This document shows, in pieces, positions 57,278-64,000 of a stretch of DNA of 64,000 nt. Below the pieces are notes generated by a model that saw nothing but the letters and a program-made list of their open reading frames with translations, made no database searches and was not told the origin of the DNA. Every line of letters begins with the position of its first letter. Within the stretch, counting starts at the first letter, position 1. Origin of the DNA: Candidatus Frackibacter sp. WG13 (lineage in GTDB: Bacteria; Bacillota; Halanaerobiia; Halobacteroidales; Acetohalobiaceae); NCBI RefSeq assembly GCF_900114655.1, contig NZ_FOTT01000004.1, forward strand, positions 1-64,000, in the 5' to 3' direction. The position numbers were made by a program, and so were the translations under genes.

Positions 57278-57595
57278 AAAAAAACCTCTTATCCAGACTA
57301 ATGCTATAGACATTAATCGGGACAAGAGGTTATAAACTTCTCGTGTTACCACCCTGATTCACTACTACCTCACGATAGCAGTCTTAGTAAGTACTTACAG
57401 ATTCATAAAAAGAATCTGTTCCATACTCCAGCACATAATAACGGGTGCTAAACCGGCACAACTTACTCGGAGTTATCTTTCAGTCTGCAGCTCTAGGGGG
57501 ATGTTCAATAGGTCGTTCTATCCTGGCTCTCACCAATCCCAGTTCGCTGTAAATAGAATTAACTATTTACTCTCCCTTTCAACGCCTTTAAGCTT
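57278..57595 (-). promoter_or_regulatory. T-box riboswitch of the ilv-leu operon, apparent isoleucine (ATC) specifier
   Basis: On the minus strand the T-box sequence AGGGTGGTAACACGAG lies at 57355-57340, followed by the terminator (AACCTCTTGTCC with GGATAAGAGGTT and T7, 57331-57278). Stem I starts near 57589 with GGGAGAGTAAATAG and has the distal GGTGAGAGCC loop. The specifier loop reads GAAC-ATC-CCCC, placing ATC (Ile) at 57502-57500, with the loop-E GAA just before it. Uncharged tRNA-Ile should stabilise the antiterminator and let transcription reach ilvB. The codon is assigned by alignment to known ilv leaders from memory. Confidence 0.9.
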
Positions 57596-57625
57596 ATAAT
57601 CACTTTTATAATTTATTTATTAACA

Positions 57626-57654
57626 AGTATAAGCGATTTCCACTAATTTGTCAA
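57626..57654 (-). promoter_or_regulatory. Promoter P2, directly before the complete T-box
   Basis: On the minus strand: TTGACA at 57654-57649, 17-nt spacer, TATACT at 57631-57626. Transcription would start near 57619. Its -35 box can pair with GTCAA in the upstream leader. Confidence 0.85.
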
Positions 57655-57678
57655 GAGCTTTCTTAAAAGAATTGACTC

Positions 57679-57770
57679 CTTTCGGTCTACAGTTCTAGGA
57701 CGAGAGAAATAATTAATTTAGATATCGGTTCTCAGCCCCTCCGATTCTCTGTAATCCAATTAATTACTTC
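57679..57770 (-). promoter_or_regulatory. Orphan T-box Stem I-like element with apparent leucine (CTC) specifier
   Basis: On the minus strand AGTAATTAATT (from 57768) pairs with AATTAATTATT (near 57720-57710). Inside are ACAGAGAATCGG and GGCTGAGAACCGAT, counterparts of ACAGCGAACTGG and GGTGAGAGCCAGG in the complete T-box. The specifier flank CCTAGAACTGTAGACCGAAAG matches CCTAGAGCTGCAGACTGAAAG of the Ile T-box; shared core TAGARCTGYAGACYGAAAG. The aligned codon is CTC (57704-57702). The usual GAA before the codon is not seen, and no T-box/antiterminator follows before promoter P2. Confidence 0.7.
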
Positions 57771-57814
57771 ATTTCCTTTCATTACTTTTAAACTTTATTA
57801 TTGATTTAAAACAT

Positions 57815-57843
57815 ATTATATGAAAATTTTATCTGTTTGTCAA
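57815..57843 (-). promoter_or_regulatory. Promoter P1, before the orphan Stem I
   Basis: On the minus strand: TTGACA at 57843-57838, 17-nt spacer, TATAAT at 57820-57815, a perfect consensus 16 nt past the ilvD stop. Its transcript would contain the Leu-type Stem I and, if it runs on, the complete Ile T-box. Confidence 0.87.
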
Positions 57844-57858
57844 GAGATTTTTCATTTT

Positions 57859-59517
57859 TTATTCAAAAACCGCTCCTGTACTTGCTGAAGTAACTAGCTT
57901 TGCATATCGAGATAAATAACCACTCTTAATTTTTGGCTCTGGTGCTGACCACTCTTCTAACCTTCTTTCAATCTCTTCTTCATTTAATTTCACATTTAAC
58001 TTTCTATTAGGAATATCTATTTCAATAATATCTCCTTCTTCAACAACAGCAATCGGTCCACCTTCCATAGCCTCTGGAGATACGTGTCCAATAGATGCTC
58101 CACGAGTAGCACCAGAAAAACGCCCATCAGTAATTAAAGCAACCTCTTTATCTAACCCTGCACCAGCAACTGCTGAAGTTGGGGTTAACATTTCTCTCAT
58201 TCCTGGTCCACCTTTAGGTCCTTCGTACTTAATAATCACTACATCTCCTGCTTTAACTTCACCAGCATGAATCGCTCTTACTGTTTCTTCTTCAGAAGTA
58301 AAGACCCGAGCCGGACCTTCATGAACTAACATTTCATCAGCTACTGCTGCTTGCTTAACTACTCCTCCATCCGGGGCAAGGTTACCCTTTAATACAGCTA
58401 GACCACCGGTTTGATGATACGCAGTATCAAACTTTCTAATTACATCTTCATCTAATACTTCTACCTCTGCTAAATTATCTCCAACACTCTGGCCAGTTAT
58501 AGTCAGCAATTCCTCATTAAGAAGCCCTTCGCTACTTAAGACTTTCATTACTGCTGGAATACCGCCAGCTTCGTCCAAATCTTGAATGTGATGTCTACCA
58601 GCAGGACTTAAACTACAAAGATGAGGTACCTTAGCACTAACCTCATTAATCAGCTCTAAATCCAATTCAACTCCTGCTTCATGAGCAATCGCTGGTAAAT
58701 GTAAAGCCGTATTAGTAGAACAACCAAGCGCCATATCTACAGCCAAAGCATTCTCAAAAGTTTCCTCTGTTAAAATATCTAATGGCTTAATATCCTTTTC
58801 TAATAGATCCATAACCTGCATACCAGCCTTCTTAGCTAATCTAATTCTTTTAGCATCTACCGCTGGAATTGTTCCGTTGCCAGGTAAACCTAATCCCAAA
58901 ACTTCTGTTAAACAATTCATTGAGTTAGCAGTAAACATTCCTGAACAAGAACCACAACCAGGACAAGCACTATCCTCAACTGCTGCTAATTCATCTTCTG
59001 ACATATTATTAGTCTGAACTGCTGCCACACTTTCAAAGACTGTCTTCAAATCAATATTTTCTCCTTCATGGCGTCCAGCTAACATCGGTCCACCACTTAC
59101 TACTACCGTTGGAATATTTAATCTAGCTGCTGCCATCAACATTCCCGGCACTATCTTATCACAATTAGGAATCAAAACTAACGCATCAAAAGCATGGGCT
59201 TGTGCCATAATTTCTACTGAATCAGCAATCACTTCTCGACTAGCTAAAGAATAATGCATTCCTTGATGTCCCATAGCGATACCATCACAGACTCCAATCC
59301 CTCCAAATTCAATTGGAGTCCCTCCGGCCATCCTAACCCCTGTCTTCACTGCTTGCGCAATCTTATCTAAATGAGCATGACCAGGAATCACCTCATTTTG
59401 AGCATTAGCAATTCCAATTAACGGTCTCTCTATCTCCTCATCAGTGTACCCCATAGCTTTAAATAATGAACGATGAGGTGCCTTATCTACTCCTTTAGTT
59501 ACTTGATCACTTCTCAT
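57859..59517 (-). CDS. ilvD: Dihydroxy-acid dehydratase
   Basis: IlvD (552 residues) dehydrates dihydroxy-acids to the keto-acid precursors of valine and isoleucine. Cluster and Mg sites include [16 protein letters not shown] near residue 118, [19 protein letters not shown] near 190 and PEGGVV-like [11 protein letters not shown] near 378. [20 protein letters not shown] lies near 472. A GGAGG precedes the ATG. It lies upstream of the T-box leader, so it is transcribed separately from ilvB-leuB unless promoters further up read through. Confidence 0.97.
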   Translation of the reverse strand: MRSDQVTKGVDKAPHRSLFKAMGYTDEEIERPLIGIANAQNEVIPGHAHLDKIAQAVKTGVRMAGGTPIEFGGIGVCDGIAMGHQGMHYSLASREVIADSVEIMAQAHAFDALVLIPNCDKIVPGMLMAAARLNIPTVVVSGGPMLAGRHEGENIDLKTVFESVAAVQTNNMSEDELAAVEDSACPGCGSCSGMFTANSMNCLTEVLGLGLPGNGTIPAVDAKRIRLAKKAGMQVMDLLEKDIKPLDILTEETFENALAVDMALGCSTNTALHLPAIAHEAGVELDLELINEVSAKVPHLCSLSPAGRHHIQDLDEAGGIPAVMKVLSSEGLLNEELLTITGQSVGDNLAEVEVLDEDVIRKFDTAYHQTGGLAVLKGNLAPDGGVVKQAAVADEMLVHEGPARVFTSEEETVRAIHAGEVKAGDVVIIKYEGPKGGPGMREMLTPTSAVAGAGLDKEVALITDGRFSGATRGASIGHVSPEAMEGGPIAVVEEGDIIEIDIPNRKLNVKLNEEEIERRLEEWSAPEPKIKSGYLSRYAKLVTSASTGAVFE

Positions 59518-59613
59518 ACTTAACTCCTCCTCTTCTTAACATAAAGTCATCTGCGTTAACTTAATACGTGTTTTTTAATTAACTATTATTGATATAATTT
59601 TTAAGGATTTGAA

Positions 59614-59643
59614 CTTCCTCAACCTTATCCTCAGCCTGAAATT
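59614..59643 (-). repeat. Degenerate GGTTGAGG-type repeat after a stop codon
   Basis: On the minus strand, 11 nt past the stop of the FAD/Fe-S gene: TTCAGGCTGAGGATAAGG then TTGAGGAAG. It is the shortest of the three clear examples. Confidence 0.4.
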
Positions 59644-59653
59644 ACGTCTCTTA

Positions 59654-62521
59654 TTAATAACTCCCAGCTAAAACCTGAATCGGATGAATAATTTCATCAT
59701 CAATTCCTTCTTTGATCTGCATCTTACAAGCATCACAATCAGTTAATACCTGATCATAATCCATCTTCTTTAATTTATCAGTAATATTCTTACCTATCTT
59801 CATCGAAAGCTCATAATTATCCTTCTTAAACCCAAAGGTCCCTGCGATTCCACAACAGCCTGCATCTATCTCTTCTACCGTAACTCCTGGAACTAGCTTT
59901 AATACTTCTTTCGTAGAACCTTGTAAGTGTTGAGCCTTTAAATGACAAGGAGTATGATATGCATACTTCCCCTGCTGATCTTTAAAGTCAAGATCTAATT
60001 TCTCTTTTTCTCTTAAAGTTAATAAATACTCATTAATATGATAAGTATTCTCTGCTACTAACTTAGCCTCTTGAGTATCTATCAAATCTAAATACTCATC
60101 TTTAATACTTAGACTACAGCTAGGACAAGCGGTAATAATATCATATCCTTCTTTAACAACCTCAACTAATGAATTAATATTATAATTTATATTATCCTTA
60201 GCCGAATCCAAATCTCCATAATTTATCTTTGGAATTCCACAACACTTTTGCTCTGGCAATATAACTTGGTATCCATTCTTCTCTAATACTTTAACTAAAC
60301 TTTTGCCTACCTCTGGGCTATAGTAATTAGTAGAACAACCAGTAAAATAAGCTACTTTTTTACCTTTTTTAGACTTCTTCTTCTTAAACCAAGCATTAAA
60401 AGTCTCATTAGCAAATTGAGGAAAATTTCTTTCCTTAGCAAGCCCAGTCACCTTCTCCATAACTGCTCTAAATGGTTTCATCGTAAGAAAGTTATTAGTT
60501 ATAGCCGGAGTTATACTTCCCAATCTGCCCATATCTCCACTAGCACCTAATACCTTATTAACTAATGGTTGACCAGTTCGTTCGTAATGCTTAGTTCTTG
60601 CTTCCACCATTAATTTAGGTATATTTACTTGAGAAGGACATTCTAAATGACAGTTCTTACAATTAAGACAGAGATCAAAGATTTCCTTAATATTCTGCTC
60701 TTCAGTTTCACCTGATGGATCTAATCTACCTGAAATAATCGCCCGCAAAATATTAGCTTTAGATTTAGGAGCCATTCGTTCATCGCCATATGCTTTAAAG
60801 ATTGGACACATATCGGTGCCTACAAAAGATCGGCACTTAGAACAACCATGACATTTCTCTACCTCTGCTTGATACTCACCTTCAGCAAATTTTAATTTAG
60901 ACTCTACATCAGTAATCTCATATTCACTGCCATATCTTAAATTTTTAGTCATTAATTCTGAATCATCACTAATTATCTTACCTGGATTTAAGATATTCTT
61001 AGGATCAAAAGTCTCCTTTATATCCTTAAAGAGATCATACATCGGCCCATAAATCCTCTTTAAAAACTGAGCTCGTAATAGGCCATCGCCATGTTCGCCA
61101 CTAATAGTCCCATTTAATTCACTAACTAAATCATAAACCTCTTCAGCGATAGCCTCCATCTTCTTAATATCTTCTTCCTCTTTTAAATTTAAAAGAGGCC
61201 GGGGATGAGTATTACCATGACCTGCATGGCCATATATAATAGCCTTCACTCCGTGTCTATCTACAATCTCTTTAAAACCTCTAATATAATCTGGTAACTT
61301 AAAAGGATCAACTGCTACATCTTCTACAAAACCTGTAATGCGCTTAGGTCCTTTTATCTTATTTAAGATCGGTACTGCCGATTTTCTAATCGACCATAAC
61401 TTCTTCTGTTCTGCTTCATCATAAGCAGTATCAATTCCAAAAGCTAATTCTAATTCTTGACATACTAACTCTTCTATTCTATTAATTGCCTCTTCAATTT
61501 CATCATCATTATCTCCATCAACTTCTACTAACAGAGCTGTTTGAATATCATCCGGTAGTTGCTTATCAATATCGGGATGATTATTACGCACCAACTCTAA
61601 AAATCCATAATTCATAATCTCAATTGCACTAGGGTCTAAATTCAAAATCTTGCCTACAGCTCGACCGGCCTTATCTAAGTCATCAAAATACAATAAAGTA
61701 ATAGCCTGTTTTACTGGTCGTTCAACAATCTCCAACTTAGCTTCAGTAATTACTGCCAAAGTACCTTCTGAACCAACAAGTAATTTAGCCAAATTGAAGT
61801 CTTCATCTTGAACCACTGCATCTAATCTATACCCACTGCAGTTCTTCCTCGCATCAGGAGTATGTTCTTTAATTAACTCTTGGTTATCTTTAATCAATTG
61901 ACTGACTTTCGTATATATCTCTCCTGCTAATCCTTCCTGTTGTAAAGCTTCCTTATATTCTTGACTATCCAATTTAAAATTCTCAACTCTAATATCCTCA
62001 CCATTAGCTAAGACCACTTCTAGTTCTAAGACATAATCAATAGTACTACCGTATTTAACTGAATGGCCTCCGGAAGCATTGTTCCCCAACATTCCTCCTA
62101 ATGTACAATATTCACCACTAGAAGGGTCCGGCGGTAAGAATTTATTATCTTCTGCTAATCTTCTATTTAGAACACCCAAAGTAATTCCTGGTTCTATTTT
62201 AACATATGACTCATCAGTATTAACCTCAACAATCTTGTCCATATACTTAGTAAAATCCAAGATAATCCCTTCCCCCAAAGATTGTCCGGCTAAACCAGAA
62301 CCGGCACCCCGAGGAAAGATAGCTAAACTATTTTCATAAGCATATTTGATTACTGCTTTTACATCCTCTTTATCCTTTGGAAAGACTACTCCTAAAGGTT
62401 CGATTTGATAGATACTTGCATCAGTACTATAAAGAGTTCTTGTTACTTTGTCCACCAATACTTCGCCCTTATTAACTTTCCTAAGATCAGCAGCAATCTG
62501 CTCTATTCTTAACTCTCCCAA
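59654..62521 (-). CDS. Fused FAD-linked oxidase and Fe-S/CCG oxidoreductase (GlcD-GlcF-like)
   Basis: A 955-residue flavoprotein probably oxidising a 2-hydroxyacid such as D-lactate or glycolate. The N-terminal GlcD-like half (about 30-540) has the FAD loop FPRGAGSGLAGQSLGEG, LGGMLGNNASGGHSVKYGS and GHAGHGNTHPRPLL. Two 4Fe-4S motifs follow near 560-660 (CHGCSKC and CLNCKNCHLECP). The C-terminal half has paired CCG motifs (QKCCGIP, CPSCSL, TPCHLKAQ and AGCCGIAGTFG). The start is probably TTG at 62521, 8 nt after AAGGAGG; an ATG eight codons up overlaps that site. No LldP or Etf genes adjoin, so the acceptor is unknown. Confidence 0.9.
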   Translation of the reverse strand: MGELRIEQIAADLRKVNKGEVLVDKVTRTLYSTDASIYQIEPLGVVFPKDKEDVKAVIKYAYENSLAIFPRGAGSGLAGQSLGEGIILDFTKYMDKIVEVNTDESYVKIEPGITLGVLNRRLAEDNKFLPPDPSSGEYCTLGGMLGNNASGGHSVKYGSTIDYVLELEVVLANGEDIRVENFKLDSQEYKEALQQEGLAGEIYTKVSQLIKDNQELIKEHTPDARKNCSGYRLDAVVQDEDFNLAKLLVGSEGTLAVITEAKLEIVERPVKQAITLLYFDDLDKAGRAVGKILNLDPSAIEIMNYGFLELVRNNHPDIDKQLPDDIQTALLVEVDGDNDDEIEEAINRIEELVCQELELAFGIDTAYDEAEQKKLWSIRKSAVPILNKIKGPKRITGFVEDVAVDPFKLPDYIRGFKEIVDRHGVKAIIYGHAGHGNTHPRPLLNLKEEEDIKKMEAIAEEVYDLVSELNGTISGEHGDGLLRAQFLKRIYGPMYDLFKDIKETFDPKNILNPGKIISDDSELMTKNLRYGSEYEITDVESKLKFAEGEYQAEVEKCHGCSKCRSFVGTDMCPIFKAYGDERMAPKSKANILRAIISGRLDPSGETEEQNIKEIFDLCLNCKNCHLECPSQVNIPKLMVEARTKHYERTGQPLVNKVLGASGDMGRLGSITPAITNNFLTMKPFRAVMEKVTGLAKERNFPQFANETFNAWFKKKKSKKGKKVAYFTGCSTNYYSPEVGKSLVKVLEKNGYQVILPEQKCCGIPKINYGDLDSAKDNINYNINSLVEVVKEGYDIITACPSCSLSIKDEYLDLIDTQEAKLVAENTYHINEYLLTLREKEKLDLDFKDQQGKYAYHTPCHLKAQHLQGSTKEVLKLVPGVTVEEIDAGCCGIAGTFGFKKDNYELSMKIGKNITDKLKKMDYDQVLTDCDACKMQIKEGIDDEIIHPIQVLAGSY

Positions 62522-62574
62522 ATAAAATACCTCCTTACTACTCACTTCTAACTTCGATTTCTAGTTTTAAATAA

Positions 62575-62603
62575 TTATAACACACCACTTTTATTTATAC
62601 AAG
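62575..62603 (-). promoter_or_regulatory. Promoter of the FAD/Fe-S oxidoreductase gene
   Basis: On the minus strand: TTGTAT at 62603-62598, 17-nt spacer, TATAAT at 62580-62575, 54 nt before the TTG start. Confidence 0.7.
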
Positions 62604-62701
62604 CACTTAAACCAGGGATGATTTTCAAATTATTTCCAGTCGCTTGCAGGATATTTCCTCTCTCAATTAGAATTTAATAAAAAAGAAATAAGGGGATTAA
62701 T

Positions 62702-63445
62702 ATGAAGAATAAACAGCTCAAAAAACTAATTAAAGGCAAAAAAAAGAAGTATACTTGGAAGACTAAAGAGATAATAATGCTTCAACTACTTTGGTATCTA
62801 GGACCATTGCTTATCTCCTTAGCTAAAGATTATAATCTTCCAAATATACCTGAATTTGAATCTTTCTTTTACTATTCATTCTTATTAGTTATTAAATTAT
62901 TAATAATTACCTACCTGGTATATACTTTATTATTTAAACATAATCTTTCTTTGAGCAAGATAGGTCTTGCTTTAGATAATTATACTAAAGATTTAAAATT
63001 AGGACTTAAAGTTAGTTATCCTTTACCAATTTTAACGATCTTACTTATTAATCTTCAACATCAACATCTTACTTTTGATACTACATTTCAACCTTTAGTA
63101 AGAATTACTTCAATAGATGAATTAACAAGTAGTATCCTTTACTTTATTATTCTAAGTCTATTATCGATAATTCCTGCTTTAGCAACTGAGCTATTCTACC
63201 GTATTATTATTTATAATTACTTTAAAGAAAGAATCGGCATTATCTTTGGTACTTTAGCTAGCAGTCTCTATTATGCATTAAGCCTGTTAGAATTTAACTT
63301 TGGCTTCTTACTACATTATTTCATAATTGGAATTATTGCTGTCTACCTTTATGAGCGAAATAATAGCCTAATCTCATCAATCATTTGGCAAAGTTTCTAT
63401 CAAGCTACTAGCATCCTATACATTTTTGGTTTCCAGATCTTTTAG
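62702..63445 (+). CDS. CPBP-family membrane protein with degenerate catalytic motifs
   Basis: A 247-residue membrane protein of about seven helices, recognised as a CPBP (CAAX protease/bacteriocin-processing) relative by layout. Where active enzymes have EExxxR it has TELFYR (162-167), where they have FxxxH it has YYALS (190-194), and the third HxxxN/D site reads QSFYQ (230-234). So the metal ligands are mostly lost and proteolysis is unlikely. The first 20 residues are highly basic. AAGGGG precedes the ATG. It is on the plus strand and its 3' end overlaps a converging aminotransferase gene by 38 bp. Confidence 0.75.
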   Translation: MKNKQLKKLIKGKKKKYTWKTKEIIMLQLLWYLGPLLISLAKDYNLPNIPEFESFFYYSFLLVIKLLIITYLVYTLLFKHNLSLSKIGLALDNYTKDLKLGLKVSYPLPILTILLINLQHQHLTFDTTFQPLVRITSIDELTSSILYFIILSLLSIIPALATELFYRIIIYNYFKERIGIIFGTLASSLYYALSLLEFNFGFLLHYFIIGIIAVYLYERNNSLISSIIWQSFYQATSILYIFGFQIF

Positions 63446-64000
63446 CTATTTCACCTTTAATAATCTTACCTAATCTATAGATTCCTTCTTCTATTTCATC
63501 TATATCTGGTTGGCTAAATGATAATCTGAAGGCATTATGCCCTTTACCATTAACTTGAAATGCACTCCCGACTACAAAGGCTACATTCTCTTCAATCGCC
63601 TTTAATAAGATCTCTTTAGTATTTAAAAATCCGGGTAATTCGACCCAAGTATAGAAGCCTCCTTCTGGCTCCGTCCAGGTTGCTTCTTGAGGAAAATATT
63701 TAGTTAAAGATTCTAATGTCACATCCCTCTTCTTACGATAAAAGTCTCTTAACTTATTAATCTGTTGATCAATGATACCTGCTTCTCCACAAGCAGTAAT
63801 CAACCGTTGTCCAATTGAATTAGTACATAAGTCTGTTGCTTGCTTAGCTAAAATCATCTTCTGAATTATCTCTTCGTGCGCTACTATCCAGCCAATTCTA
63901 ACCCCTGGAATAAATATTTTAGAAAATGACCCTAAATAGATTACTCTTCCCTCCCGGTCAAAGTTTTTAATAGCAGGCTGTTCGATACCCTCATATCTTA
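63408..64000 (-). CDS. Partial PLP-dependent aminotransferase (class I/II, LysN/MocR-like)
   Basis: The C-terminal ~197 residues of a fold-type I aminotransferase; the N-terminus lies beyond the window. The frame stays open to the edge and includes YLGSFSKIFIPGVRIGW with the cofactor lysine (in SFSK) and the phosphate-binding arginine, then WTEPEGGFYTWVELP and NAFRLSFSQPDIDEIEEGI. This pattern suits 2-aminoadipate/multi-substrate aminotransferases. The final residues end CIGC. The stop region overlaps the converging CPBP gene by 38 bp. Confidence 0.9.
   Translation of the reverse strand, partial: RYEGIEQPAIKNFDREGRVIYLGSFSKIFIPGVRIGWIVAHEEIIQKMILAKQATDLCTNSIGQRLITACGEAGIIDQQINKLRDFYRKKRDVTLESLTKYFPQEATWTEPEGGFYTWVELPGFLNTKEILLKAIEENVAFVVGSAFQVNGKGHNAFRLSFSQPDIDEIEEGIYRLGKIIKGEIAKRSGNQKCIGC

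Overview
The window looks like chromosome from a low-GC, anaerobic, diderm Firmicute, most likely a halophilic member of the Halanaerobiales (Halobacteroidaceae/Acetohalobium-like). The grounds are AT-rich DNA, acidic proteins, Firmicute-style RNA regulation (two SAM-I riboswitches, a guanine riboswitch, a glmS ribozyme, T-box elements, a CIRCE operator) and a secreted LolA-like/TPR protein that suits a bacterium with an outer membrane. The lineage is inference; no rRNA gene is present. Almost every gene lies on the minus strand; only an ACT/DUF711 pair and a CPBP-family membrane protein are on the plus strand.

Layout. Positions 1-12600 are a sulfur region. A group II intron (8-1960) sits just downstream of cysD. 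Next come a sulfur-carrier/E1 pair (hcyS-hcyF-like), metY and metNIQ under SAM riboswitches, a TSCPD protein, an M20 amidohydrolase and two cysK paralogues. Positions 12670-20250 hold a DUF389 membrane protein, a TrpR-like regulator and a molybdenum-cofactor operon (HTH protein, moeA, moeA-PBP, moaA, moaC, MOSC, mogA). Positions 20600-28200 hold a purine permease, guaA with a guanine riboswitch, groESL with CIRCE, and the ACT/DUF711 pair. Positions 28400-35640 hold a radical SAM-PDZ protein, the t6A genes tsaD-rimI-tsaB-tsaE, an ECF S-component and the LolA-like/TPR protein. Positions 35690-47400 hold a second M20 enzyme, a MazEF-type toxin-antitoxin pair with a separate mini-antitoxin-like gene, an SF1 helicase with an RNA-binding N-terminus, elbB, a CBS protein, nnrDE, acpS, glmS with its ribozyme, glmM and a fumarylacetoacetase-family remnant. 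Positions 47600-59520 carry cimA and the branched-chain amino-acid block ilvD / ilvB-ilvN-ilvC-leuA-leuC-leuD-leuB. The end holds a fused FAD/Fe-S oxidoreductase, a catalytically degenerate CPBP protein and a partial aminotransferase.

How the genes connect. Sulfate activation (CysD), a thiocarboxylate sulfur carrier, homocysteine synthesis (MetY), methionine uptake (MetNIQ) and cysteine synthesis (CysK) form one sulfur-assimilation neighbourhood. The ilv/leu operon makes isoleucine (through citramalate), valine and leucine, and its leader reads tRNA charging.

The most striking signals are these. (1) A T-box leader in which an orphan Stem I with an apparent Leu (CTC) specifier and its own promoter lies upstream of a second promoter and a complete T-box with an Ile (ATC) specifier. 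(2) A 56-residue gene with its own promoter, ribosome binding site and terminator that encodes only the toxin-binding half of the neighbouring MazE-type antitoxin. (3) A sulfur carrier ending Gly-Gly-Gly-Asn beside its E1 enzyme and MetY. (4) A helicase gene whose promoter fires directly into an intrinsic-terminator hairpin abutting the ribosome binding site.
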